A stretch of DNA of 6,225 bases from Planktomarina sp. (GTDB taxonomy: Bacteria > Pseudomonadota > Alphaproteobacteria > Rhodobacterales > Rhodobacteraceae): assembly GCA_022425445.1 (NCBI GenBank), contig JAKMFM010000100.1, positions 1 to 6,225 of the forward strand. Direction: 5' to 3'. The translations under genes and the position numbers were made by a program. Numbering within the stretch: the stretch's first letter is position 1; each line of letters starts with the position of its first letter. Below are positions 1 to 5,745 of this stretch, piece by piece. A model generated the notes under the pieces. It made no database searches. It was not told where the DNA came from and saw nothing but the letters and a program-made list of their open reading frames with translations.

Positions 1-1
1 T

Positions 2-1033
2 GGCCAAGTTGTGGAAGATGCGGATGCTGCGTTTACGGTGGCGCCGCGCCGAATGGTGCACGTTGTTGTAATGGATGGTACGCTTTCGTCGCTCGAGGAG
101 GGATTTGAAACAAATGCCGGGCTGGCCTATCGGCTTTTGAAACGCAACGCCGGGCCGGGTGTGACACTGCATTATCAACCGGGGCTGCAATTTGATCGGG
201 GTGATCTTTTGGCATCCGCCTGGTCGGTGTTGACCGGCAGTGGGTTGGATCTGCAAATTCAACAGGTCTACGGCGCATTGGCGAGCCGCTATCAACCGGG
301 CGATGAGATTTTTTTGATTGGCTACTCGCGCGGTGCCTTTGCGGCACGCTCTTTGGCGGGATTAATCGATCGCGTCGGGTTGCTCAGGCGCGATCAGGCC
401 ACCCAGCGTCACGTGTCTCTGGCCTATCGTCATTATCGAGATGGCGGCGCAGGTCTGCGGGCCTTTGCGGAAGATTATTGCCACTTGGAGGTACCCATCG
501 CGGCGATTGGGGTGTGGGATACGGTTAAGGCACTTGGGCTGCGCTTGCCGGGGCTTTGGTCGCTATTTAAGGCAAAATACCGGTTTCACAATCATCAGAT
601 CAGCGCCTGTGTCGGAGCCGGGTTTCAATCTTTGGCTTTGGACGAAACCCGCGACACATATCGGCCTGAGATGTGGGACGATACGCCAGATCGGCCGGTC
701 CATTTGCAGCAGGTTTGGTTTGTTGGAAATCATGGGGATGTGGGCGGGCAGGTGATGGGATCTCCCCAGACACGGCTTCTGTCAAATATACCCTTCGTCT
801 GGCTGATGCAGCGACTGCAAGACTGCGGCCTGCCCTTGCCCAAAGCTTGGGAAGAGGAATTCGCGCAAGATGTTCATGCGCCTTCGACCGGCAATTGGAG
901 CGGATTGAATTGGCTGTTTTGGGCGCGGTCCAGACGTGTGGTCGGACGGTTTCGCTCAGAGTCTCTTCATCCCAGCGTCGCGGATCGGCGGCCTGGGCGC
1001 CGCATCGATTTGCATAATGATACAGGTGGTTGA
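2..1033 (+). CDS. DUF2235 family alpha/beta-hydrolase-like protein, probably 5'-partial
   Basis: The protein belongs to the DUF2235 family (the T6SS phospholipase Tle1-related alpha/beta hydrolases and many uncharacterised bacterial proteins). Numbering from the GTG at 11, an N-terminal strand and DGTLSS loop lie at 17-27, the nucleophile elbow GYSRG at 104-108 (candidate nucleophile Ser106) followed by the AARSLAGLI helix, GVWDTV at 167-172, ALDETR at 209-214 and GNHGDVGG at 239-246, which supplies acidic and histidine candidates for the triad. There is no signal peptide or membrane segment. The frame stays open to the left edge of the window, neither the GTG at 11 nor the ATG at 53 has a convincing ribosome binding site, and relatives usually have some 15-30 residues before the DGT loop, so the true start is probably upstream. 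No Vgr, PAAR or immunity gene is visible nearby, so a secreted-effector role is not supported; a housekeeping lipase/esterase-like role is possible but unproven. The 3' end overlaps the convergent thioesterase gene. Confidence 0.88.
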   Translation, partial: GQVVEDADAAFTVAPRRMVHVVVMDGTLSSLEEGFETNAGLAYRLLKRNAGPGVTLHYQPGLQFDRGDLLASAWSVLTGSGLDLQIQQVYGALASRYQPGDEIFLIGYSRGAFAARSLAGLIDRVGLLRRDQATQRHVSLAYRHYRDGGAGLRAFAEDYCHLEVPIAAIGVWDTVKALGLRLPGLWSLFKAKYRFHNHQISACVGAGFQSLALDETRDTYRPEMWDDTPDRPVHLQQVWFVGNHGDVGGQVMGSPQTRLLSNIPFVWLMQRLQDCGLPLPKAWEEEFAQDVHAPSTGNWSGLNWLFWARSRRVVGRFRSESLHPSVADRRPGRRIDLHNDTGG

Positions 1034-1480
1034 ACCGGTGGCATAGAGTTTGCCATCTTCAGCGCCGCGGATTTCGCCCGCAGCGACGCCGGTGGATCGG
1101 CCGGCGTGCTGCACCCATCCGTGGGCGACGACAGGTTGGCCGATTGGGATGCTGCGTGTGATATTGACCTTATATTCCAGCGTTGTGTAAATGCAGCCTT
1201 GTGGAACTTTGGTCATGACCGCGCAGGCCATGCAGCTGTCCAATACCGCCCCATACCATCCGCCATGAAGCCCGCCCATTGGGTTCGTGTGATCGAACTC
1301 CGGGGTTCCGGAAAAGGTAACAGAGCCGTCCGAAACTTCGGTCAGATCATAGCAGAGCAAGCGCGCGATAGGTGGGCGCGGCAATGTGCCGTCGCGCATG
1401 GCGCACATGAACTCATAACCGGACATCGAAAGAAGCTGCGCGCGGGTGGGTAGATCCGAAAAATCCTTCGCCTCTGTCAT
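956..1480 (-). CDS. PaaI/4HBT-family hotdog thioesterase
   Basis: This is a 174-residue single-domain hotdog protein, probably a cytoplasmic acyl-CoA thioesterase of the PaaI type. The signature is the run around N66 and HGG at 72-74 (NPMGGLHGGWYGAVLDSCMA), where Asn/His-Gly-Gly binds the thioester carbonyl at the start of the central helix and an acid (D81) lies within that helix. It is followed by the strands LEYKVNITRSI (101-111), PVVAHGWVQHAG (117-127) and the last strand GKLYATGSTTCIIM (143-156). The frame can be extended upstream to a TTG at 1552, but the ATG at 1480 is preferred because AAAGGGGG sits just before it and the extra 24 residues do not resemble the family. It lies 68 bp downstream of metF on the same strand and may be co-transcribed with it. 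The acyl-CoA substrate cannot be read from the sequence. Its final 25 codons overlap the end of the DUF2235 gene. Confidence 0.88.
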   Translation of the reverse strand: MTEAKDFSDLPTRAQLLSMSGYEFMCAMRDGTLPRPPIARLLCYDLTEVSDGSVTFSGTPEFDHTNPMGGLHGGWYGAVLDSCMACAVMTKVPQGCIYTTLEYKVNITRSIPIGQPVVAHGWVQHAGRSTGVAAGEIRGAEDGKLYATGSTTCIIMQIDAAPRPPIRDAGMKRL

Positions 1481-1548
1481 CTCAAGCCCCCTTTGTGCCG
1501 GTGTTTTGTGCCGGCGCGGGGCAAGCTTAGCGTGACACAGGAGCGGCT

Positions 1549-2370
1549 TCAAGCCACGCGGCGCAGGCTTTGTTTTGGTGCTTTTCCCAAAGCGGTGCAG
1601 ATGGCGCTGACCACTTCGGCGCGGTTCATTGTGTAAAAATGCAAGTGCTCAACGCCATTTTGGATCAAACCGTCACAAAGTTCACTGGCTTGTGCAATGG
1701 CCATCATCTCGGCGCGGCCTTCTCGTTCGGCGCGGGCGAAGCCCTCTGCCAAATCCGGAGCGATAGATGTGCCACAGCTGCGGGCCATGGCATGGGTCGC
1801 TGTCCAATTTTGCACGGGCAAAATACCTGGAATGATGGGCAGGGTGATGCCCTCGTCCGCTGCCTTGTCGCGGAAGCGTAGAAAAAAATCTGTATGAAAG
1901 AAAAATTGGGTGATCGCGGCCGTGGCGCCGGCATCTTGTTTGCGTTTGAGCCAGTCTAAATCACTCTGGGTGCCCTGCGCTAACGGGTGCACCTCTGGGT
2001 AGGCGGCGACGAAAATGTCCTGTATGTTGTTATGCTTTGCGCTTGCGATCAGGTCTAACACATCCAAACCCTCGGGCGCGGCATCGCCGCGCAGAGCGAT
2101 GAGGCCCTCAGCGCCCGCCGCTTGTGCTGCCTTTAGATAGGCTGGAAAATTAGCTGGTTTTTGGGTTGCACAGGTGACATGCGCATGCACGCGGCCCAGT
2201 CCGGTTCGCCGCAAGGCGCGTAGGGTATCGAGAGTTTTAGCGGGATCTGTGCTGCAGGTAACAGACGAAAATTGAGGGGCGAATCCCGCCAGCGTTTCGG
2301 CAGCTTGGCTCAACGAGAACGCGGCTGTTATGGTTTTTGGCGAAAAAAATTCAAACGAAATTTGGGTCAT
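1549..2370 (-). CDS. metF: 5,10-methylenetetrahydrofolate reductase (MetF)
   Basis: MetF reduces 5,10-methylene-THF to 5-methyl-THF using FAD and NAD(P)H, supplying the methyl group for methionine synthase. The 273-residue protein is a complete TIM-barrel MetF, slightly shorter than the E. coli enzyme (296). Visible family signatures are FEFFSPKT at 6-13 (Glu7 corresponds to the catalytic Glu of the FEFFPP motif), SSVTC at 35-39, HVTC at 64-67, GLIALRGD at 89-96 (Asp96 corresponds to the flavin-tuning Asp), VAAYPEVHP at 121-129, ITQFFF at 153-158, PGILPV at 181-186 and the terminal HFYTMNRAE at 244-252. The ATG at 2370 has GAGGA about five bases upstream. It is divergent from metR, which fits MetR control, and is followed on the same strand by the thioesterase gene. 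No residue appears to be missing; I regard it as functional. Confidence 0.97.
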   Translation of the reverse strand: MTQISFEFFSPKTITAAFSLSQAAETLAGFAPQFSSVTCSTDPAKTLDTLRALRRTGLGRVHAHVTCATQKPANFPAYLKAAQAAGAEGLIALRGDAAPEGLDVLDLIASAKHNNIQDIFVAAYPEVHPLAQGTQSDLDWLKRKQDAGATAAITQFFFHTDFFLRFRDKAADEGITLPIIPGILPVQNWTATHAMARSCGTSIAPDLAEGFARAEREGRAEMMAIAQASELCDGLIQNGVEHLHFYTMNRAEVVSAICTALGKAPKQSLRRVA

Positions 2371-2466
2371 TCTATCCTCATTGAAGCTGGCTTGAGTTGA
2401 CAGTGCCAGAGGGATTATGATTAATCAAATTCATAAAATTCAATTTAGTTATGAGGAATATTGGAT
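2371..2466. promoter_or_regulatory. metF-metR divergent control region with overlapping promoters
   Basis: This 96-bp region separates the two start codons. On the plus strand TTGACA (2397-2402, a perfect -35) and ATTAAT (2420-2425) are 17 bases apart and suit metR. On the minus strand TTGAAT (2443-2438) and CATAAT (2419-2414) are 18 bases apart and suit metF. The two promoters overlap, so a regulator bound between them would affect both genes. Also present are a weak near-palindrome TGAAGC-TG-GCTTGA at 2382-2395 (one mismatch) and TTATGA-N10-TCATAA (2415-2436). Promoter assignment is by eye and start sites are inferred. Confidence 0.5.
2421..2433 (-). promoter_or_regulatory. Candidate MetR operator (TGAA-N5-TTAA)
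   Basis: Read on the minus strand this 13-mer is TGAA-TTTGA-TTAA, differing at one defined position from the enterobacterial MetR consensus TGAA-N5-TTCA. It overlaps the perfect 10-bp palindrome TGATTAATCA (2418-2427), covers most of the metR -10 element and lies in the metF promoter spacer. That placement would suit autorepression of metR and control of metF, as known for enterobacterial MetR. Such AT-rich half-sites can occur by chance. Confidence 0.35.
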
Positions 2467-3372
2467 ATGCACTTTGATCTGCGCCACCTGCGCGCCATTC
2501 GCGCCATTCACAAATGCGGGGGTCTGTCACGCGCGGCGGATATGCTTAATCTCACACAATCGGCCTTGTCGCATCAAATCAAAGGGCTTGAGGATCAGGC
2601 GGGTGTTGATCTTTTTGTGCGGCGCACCAAACCCTTGAAATTGTCAGCGGCCGGACAGCGGCTACTGAAATTGGCCAATCGAGTGTTGCCAGAGGTTGAG
2701 GCCACGGAAGAGGAATTTCGCAGCCTGCTGGCGGGCAAATCAGGCCGGCTACATATCGCGATCGAATGCCACGCGTGTTTTGAATGGCTGTTTCCTGTTC
2801 TGGAGTCCTTTCGCAAGGCCTGGCCGGATGTAGATGTCGATATACGCCCGGGGCTGGCCTTTGACGCGCTGCCAGCTTTGGCGCGTGAGGAGGTGGATTT
2901 GGTGGTCTCCTCCGATCCAGAGGAGCATCCTGACCTCGAATTTTCACCGTTGTTTGACTATGAACCGGTTTTTGTGGCCTCAAGTCAGCATGCCTTAGCC
3001 CAAAAATCCTGGATCTCTGCAGAAGATTTTCGCGATGAAGTCTTGATCACTTATCCTGTAGATAGGCCGCGCCTGGATATTTTTTCTCAGCTGTTGATGC
3101 CTGCCAAGGTTGAGCCCCGCGCAGTGCGTCAGGTGGAGCTGACCGCTGTGATTTTGCTTTTGGTGGCCTCAAATCGTGGCGTTGCGGTGTTGCCTGACTG
3201 GGTTGTGCGCGAGGTCCGCTATAACTCCGATTACGTCACCAGACCTCTAACTGAGCGGGGTGTAACGCGCCGGCTTTATGCTGCAACCCGCCGAGAAGAC
3301 ACAACAAAACCCTTTATGGCGCATTTGCTGAAACTCGCGCGCAGCGAGCCGGTGAAATTGCAACGCAGCTAG
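2467..3372 (+). CDS. metR: LysR-family methionine regulator MetR
   Basis: MetR is a LysR-type activator/repressor of methionine biosynthesis genes, with homocysteine as co-effector in enterobacteria. The 301-residue protein has the N-terminal winged helix-turn-helix: MHFDLRHLRAI, then CGGLSRAADMLNLTQSALSHQ (17-37), then the wing around VDLFVRRTKPLKLSAAG (47-63). The linker helix follows, and the effector domain begins near GRLHIAIE (93-100). The stretch ECHACFEWLFPVL (100-112) is the hallmark separating MetR from other LysR proteins; a second marker is VELTAVILLLVASNRGVAVLP around 223-243. The ATG at 2467 is chosen over the TTG at 2461 because GAGGA at 2453-2457 is nine bases from the ATG but only three from the TTG. 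Divergence from metF supports the assignment. The next gene starts 58 bp downstream on the same strand. Confidence 0.95.
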   Translation: MHFDLRHLRAIRAIHKCGGLSRAADMLNLTQSALSHQIKGLEDQAGVDLFVRRTKPLKLSAAGQRLLKLANRVLPEVEATEEEFRSLLAGKSGRLHIAIECHACFEWLFPVLESFRKAWPDVDVDIRPGLAFDALPALAREEVDLVVSSDPEEHPDLEFSPLFDYEPVFVASSQHALAQKSWISAEDFRDEVLITYPVDRPRLDIFSQLLMPAKVEPRAVRQVELTAVILLLVASNRGVAVLPDWVVREVRYNSDYVTRPLTERGVTRRLYAATRREDTTKPFMAHLLKLARSEPVKLQRS

Positions 3373-3430
3373 GTCTTGGCAAGCAGGCTCCGGCGGCGTA
3401 TAGCCCAGCCTGATCGGCAGGAGCATCACC

Positions 3431-4222
3431 ATGGTACAAAGCGCAAATATGAACGTAATGATCGCGACCGCGCGCAAAGCGGGGCGCGCATTGGCGAAAG
3501 ATTTTCGCGAGGTTACCAATTTGCAAGTCTCTGTCACAGGCGCCAGTGATTTCGTCGGCCGCGCGGATATGTATGCTGACAAAGTGGTGCGTGAAGAGCT
3601 GCTCGCGGCCCGTCCGACCTATGGGTACTTGGCGGCTGAAAGCGCTCCGATCGAAGGCAAAGATCCGACCCGTCGCTGGATCGTGGATGCTATGGTAGGT
3701 GTGACGAACTTCCAACACGGCATGCCGCATTATGCGGTCACGATTGCTTTGGAGCATAAGGGTGAGATTGTTGCCGGTGTGATTTACGATGCCGCACAAG
3801 ATGAATGTTTTTTCGCAGAAAAAGGCCAAGGCGCGTGGATGAATGAAACGCGTATGCGGGTGTCCGGACGTCGTAGCCTGTCCGATTGCGTCTTTGCCAC
3901 AGGCTTGCCCGCTGCGGGACGCTCGGACTTGCCGCAAGCCTTGACCGATCTGGCGCAACTTTTGCCGGTTTCATCTGGTGTGCGCAATCTTGGTGCTGCC
4001 GCACTCGACATGGCCTATGTGGCCGCTGGCCGTGTGGATGGCTTTTGGGGCCGCCGTTTGAAACTTTGGGATGTCGCTGCTGGATTGATCATTGTGAAAG
4101 AGGCGGGCGGATTTTGCGAGACCATTCAGCCGGGCGGTGATGCATTGCAAGACGGCACTTTGATTTCTGCAAATGATCAAGTCTTTGCGCCGTTTTGTAA
4201 GGTCATCCGCAAAGGCAACTAA
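3431..4222 (+). CDS. Inositol-monophosphatase/SuhB family protein with degenerate catalytic site
   Basis: The 263-residue protein has the whole fold and length of Rhodobacterales SuhB/IMPase: ANMNVMIATARKAGRAL (5-21), VTGASDFVGRADMYADKVV (35-53), ALEHKGEIVAGVIYDAAQDE (106-125), FATGLP (155-160), GAAALDMAYVAAGR (188-201) and the LWDVAAG motif (212-218, with the metal-binding Asp214). Active enzymes have an EE pair and DPLDGT. Here the first Glu is Ala69 (LAAES), and WIVDAMVGVTNF (83-94) keeps Asp86 but has Val89 for the second Asp and Val91 for the Thr that positions the catalytic water. Two Mg ligands and the Thr are therefore lost while the frame is clean, suggesting a pseudoenzyme rather than a pseudogene. 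E. coli SuhB also acts as a Nus factor in rRNA antitermination, reportedly without catalysis, so a binding role is possible (inference). The start has CAGGAG seven bases upstream (3418-3423). It may be co-transcribed with metR. Confidence 0.88.
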   Translation: MVQSANMNVMIATARKAGRALAKDFREVTNLQVSVTGASDFVGRADMYADKVVREELLAARPTYGYLAAESAPIEGKDPTRRWIVDAMVGVTNFQHGMPHYAVTIALEHKGEIVAGVIYDAAQDECFFAEKGQGAWMNETRMRVSGRRSLSDCVFATGLPAAGRSDLPQALTDLAQLLPVSSGVRNLGAAALDMAYVAAGRVDGFWGRRLKLWDVAAGLIIVKEAGGFCETIQPGGDALQDGTLISANDQVFAPFCKVIRKGN

Positions 4223-4227
4223 CAACG

Positions 4228-4404
4228 GGCGCCTTGCCAGATTTTGACCAAGCCCTGACCAACCAACCGCGCCACCTTGGGGCGCTGCCGGGCAAGTTGC
4301 TGACCCGTATGGCCCTCGTAAAGTCAGAGCTGGCAGCAATTGAATTTCGAAAAGAGCTCTCGTTGAACCCGTTTTTCGCAGATCGGGATTTGATCCGAAT
4401 TTGA
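4228..4404 (+). pseudogene. 5'-truncated relic of a TPR-repeat protein gene
   Basis: Immediately after the SuhB-like stop codon, the frame beginning GCC at 4231 is open to the TGA at 4402-4404 and reads as the C-terminal end of a tetratricopeptide protein: ALPDFDQAL, then NQPRHLGALPGKLL, then ALVKSELAAIEFRKELSLNPF and FADRDLI. These line up with the last TPR of a small periplasmic TPR protein family that I remember from Rhodobacterales, in which ALPDLDRAL, PRHVGALTGKALTLM and LNPWL occur in this order. There is no start codon with a ribosome binding site, and the upstream in-frame codons (back to a stop at 4198-4200) are out-of-frame SuhB sequence. The simplest reading is that a deletion removed the signal peptide and N-terminal two thirds and joined the remainder to the SuhB-like gene. 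Assignment is from remembered family pattern, not a search. Confidence 0.55.
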
Positions 4405-4428
4405 GCACGGATTTATCGATAATCTGCC

Positions 4429-4456
4429 TTTACACGCCCAGCATTTTGCCTATGTT
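4429..4456 (+). promoter_or_regulatory. Promoter of tRNA-Leu
   Basis: TTTACA (4429-4434, five of six to the -35 consensus) and TATGTT (4451-4456, four of six to the -10 consensus) are separated by 16 bases. Transcription would begin near 4463, just before the mature 5' end of the tRNA at 4466. The placement fits a tRNA promoter well and suggests that the tRNA does not depend on readthrough from the upstream gene. Confidence 0.55.
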
Positions 4457-4465
4457 CGCCGATGT

Positions 4466-4551
4466 GCCCGCGTGATGGAATGGTAGACATAGAGGACTTA
4501 AAATCCTCAGGCTTAACGGCCGTGCCGGTTCGAGTCCGGCCGCGGGTACCA
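4466..4551 (+). tRNA. tRNA-Leu(UAA)
   Basis: This is a type II tRNA that can be folded fully by hand. The acceptor stem is GCCCGCG (4466-4472) with CGCGGGT (4541-4547), with a G-U first pair, discriminator A at 4548 and an encoded CCA at 4549-4551. The anticodon stem is GAGGA/TCCTC (4492-4496, 4504-4508) around loop CTTAAAA, giving anticodon TAA at 4499-4501, which decodes UUA and probably UUG. The 15-base variable region (4509-4523) can form a short GGC/GCC stem, as expected for Leu. The T arm is GCCGG-TTCGAGT-CCGGC (4524-4540). D-arm elements match E. coli tRNA-Leu(UAA) (TGATGGAATGGTAGACA). It sits at the boundary between the core block and the AT-richer block, a classic place for integration of foreign DNA, although no integrase is visible. 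Confidence 0.97.
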
Positions 4552-4554
4552 CCA

Positions 4555-4626
4555 CACTGAATACTTCCGTTAAATTTGTGGTCGGTGTCGCATATCCCGT
4601 GTCACGACGGCCGCCGATATTCAGTG
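4555..4626. repeat. 9-bp perfect inverted repeat flanking a 54-bp spacer after tRNA-Leu
   Basis: CACTGAATA at 4555-4563 is repeated in inverted orientation as TATTCAGTG at 4618-4626, starting three bases after the tRNA's CCA. The spacer holds GTCG/CGAC and a near-palindromic CGTGTCACG, so the RNA could fold further. There is no T-tract, so it is not a standard intrinsic terminator. It may be a 3' processing or termination structure for the tRNA transcript, the trace of a small inserted element, or chance. Confidence 0.35.
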
Positions 4627-4687
4627 CGTCATTGGCCCATCGCGCCGCTGCTCGCGTTTTGCGAGGACAACGTTCTTTGCGGCGAGA

Positions 4688-5167
4688 TTATGCCCACCAA
4701 AGCGGTTCGGGCTCTTCACATTTGTGAACATTAAAGGCGCGCAGACGCTCTAACAGCCATTTCATGCGGTCAGCGTCTTCGTCAAGATAGGGCTTTGTCA
4801 GTTCGACAATATCTGGAGCGGGCGTGCGGAATTCTGCGGTCCAGGCGGCCAGCTTAAACAATATCGGGACAAATGAGATCCCAGCTTCCGTAAGATAATA
4901 GGGCTTTTTTTGCGCATGCTGCTCAGACGTACCGATATCTAGTAAATTGAGATCACGCATCAATTTCAATCGAGCAGATAGGGAGCCGGAAGAAATATTT
5001 TCTCTATTGTTATTGAGGATGTCGTTAAATGTGCGCCGGTTGAACAATGCTATATCGCGAATGATAATCGCAATCCATTTGTCGCCGAGCAGATGAGACG
5101 CCAGCCCGATTGGGCACATATTTTCTTCGACAAATTTTTCATCGTTGCCATTTTTCAAATCTAACAT
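4688..5167 (-). CDS. HxlR-family winged-helix transcriptional regulator
   Basis: This 159-residue protein is a DNA-binding regulator of the HxlR family, MarR-like small dimeric repressors or activators that often control the divergent neighbour. The signature starts with MCPIGLASHLLGDKWIAIII (17-36), including the family's N-terminal Cys18, which in YodB/HypR-type members senses quinones, aldehydes or disulfide stress. Then come FNRRTFNDIL (42-51), the recognition region ISSGSLSARLKLMRDLNLLD (58-77) and the wing with KKPYYLTEAG (87-96). The tail beyond 100 is longer than in typical 110-130-residue members and carries a second Cys150, which could pair with Cys18 (inference). The ATG at 5167 has a weak GAGATGG upstream. 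Codon use is AT-richer than in the genes before the tRNA. The gene diverges from the small-protein row at 5388-6225 and is its likely regulator. The effector is unknown. Confidence 0.9.
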   Translation of the reverse strand: MLDLKNGNDEKFVEENMCPIGLASHLLGDKWIAIIIRDIALFNRRTFNDILNNNRENISSGSLSARLKLMRDLNLLDIGTSEQHAQKKPYYLTEAGISFVPILFKLAAWTAEFRTPAPDIVELTKPYLDEDADRMKWLLERLRAFNVHKCEEPEPLWWA

Positions 5168-5387
5168 GTAACCATCTCACTATTTACACTACTATCATAA
5201 TGACATTGGATTGTTGGCCCTGATAGGTCAATTGTTTTTTAAAGTAGAACGCTTCCATGTGCGAAAACCACTTTAATATTTGAAATAGTTAAATCGTCGC
5301 TTTCGAGTGTATCGTAATTTTATAACTGAAGTGCAGGTTTGGTGTTTTCGGATAAACGCCGATCAACTTATCAAACGGAGTCGGACA
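5168..5387. promoter_or_regulatory. Divergent HxlR/ABM-like intergenic control region
   Basis: This 220-bp AT-rich stretch holds no credible gene (see the rejected GTG start at 5307) and must contain both promoters and the operators. Two dyads stand out: CTATCA/TGATAG (5192-5197, 5221-5226), the second half touching a minus-strand TTGACC (5231-5226) that could be a -35 for the regulator, and TTAAAGT/ACTTTAA (5239-5245, 5270-5276). A plus-strand TATAAC (5321-5326) is a possible -10 for the ABM-like gene but lacks a good -35. I cannot assign promoters with confidence. Confidence 0.4.
5239..5276. repeat. Inverted repeat TTAAAGT/ACTTTAA, candidate operator
   Basis: Two perfect 7-bp arms (5239-5245 and 5270-5276) are separated by 24 bases. 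An inner CGC/GCG pair (5250-5252, 5261-5263) extends the dyad around the loop TTCCATGT. It lies between the HxlR regulator and the ABM-like gene, where operators of a winged-helix dimer are expected. The arms are AT-rich, so chance occurrence is possible. Confidence 0.3.
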
Positions 5388-5672
5388 ATGATGGTAAAAC
5401 TTACACAAGATCTCGCGCGCGGGCTTGGACCGTGGAAGGAAATGTATCACGAAAACCAGGCCGTGCTAAACGCTCTTGGAGCGCGCTTAATATTTGCTGG
5501 AACGGAAAAAGACGACGACAGTAAATTGACTGTGATCATCGATTTCGACTCGGTTGAGGCCATGAAAGCCTTCGGCGGGCATGAGGAATTAAAAGCCAAA
5601 CGTGCGGCGGCTGGAGCGTTGTTAGAAACTACAGCGATCACCGTTATGAGTGCGGATTCCTTTACGGGATGA
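5388..5672 (+). CDS. Small ferredoxin-fold protein, ABM/DUF3764-like
   Basis: The 94-residue protein shows the beta-alpha-beta-beta-alpha-beta pattern of the dimeric alpha/beta-barrel superfamily, which includes antibiotic-biosynthesis monooxygenases and DUF3764-like proteins. A short first strand is followed by helix GPWKEMYHENQAVLNALG (14-31), strand ARLIFAGTEKDDD (32-44), strand KLTVIIDFDS (46-55), helix VEAMKAFGGHEELKAKRAAA (56-75) and last strand ETTAITVMS (80-88). The pattern of W-K near residues 16-17, a charged turn and a VEAMKAF-type helix is typical of these small putative monooxygenase or stress proteins; no catalytic residue can be pinned down. The double ATG at 5388/5391 is chosen because ACGGAG (5375-5380) lies seven bases upstream; a longer frame from a GTG at 5307 lacks this and adds residues unlike the family. 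It is first in the plus-strand row facing the HxlR gene. The substrate is unknown. Confidence 0.75.
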   Translation: MMVKLTQDLARGLGPWKEMYHENQAVLNALGARLIFAGTEKDDDSKLTVIIDFDSVEAMKAFGGHEELKAKRAAAGALLETTAITVMSADSFTG

Positions 5673-5745
5673 GGCATGTTGAGCAGGTTTTGTATACCAT
5701 AAACACATGTTTAACAGATATATTAAGTTTTAAGGGGGATCTGTT

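Noticed and set aside
1..1033. DUF2235 gene as a type VI secretion phospholipase effector module
   Set aside because: No VgrG, PAAR, adaptor or immunity gene is visible, and similar proteins occur as ordinary chromosomal genes in this group.
1481..1552. Upstream TTG-start extension of the thioesterase, adding 24 residues and overlapping the end of metF
   Set aside because: The ATG at 1480 has a strong AAAGGGGG ribosome binding site, and the extra residues do not resemble the family's N-terminus.
2417..2638. Plus-strand open frame across the metF-metR spacer into metR
   Set aside because: It overlaps the promoter region and the metR start in another frame, and its product has no family character.
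3314..3958. 214-codon minus-strand open frame opposite the SuhB-like gene
   Set aside because: It mirrors the coding periodicity of a clearly real plus-strand gene and its product lacks domain features.
4269..4285. GCGCC/GGCGC hairpin as a terminator of the SuhB-like gene
   Set aside because: The stem is only five pairs, there is no T-tract, and it lies inside the TPR relic.
3971..4408. 145-codon minus-strand open frame opposite the SuhB-like gene and the TPR relic
   Set aside because: It is the antisense shadow of GC-rich coding DNA; no ribosome binding site or recognisable motif.
4651..4665. CTCGC-GTTTT-GCGAG hairpin downstream of the HxlR gene as a terminator
   Set aside because: The stem is short and there is no T-tract on either strand, although an outer CGCCGC/GCGGCG pair (4643-4648, 4679-4684) may add structure.
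5307..5387. GTG-start extension of the ABM-like gene
   Set aside because: The added residues are unlike the family and the ATG at 5388 has a well-spaced ACGGAG; the stretch is better read as promoter region.
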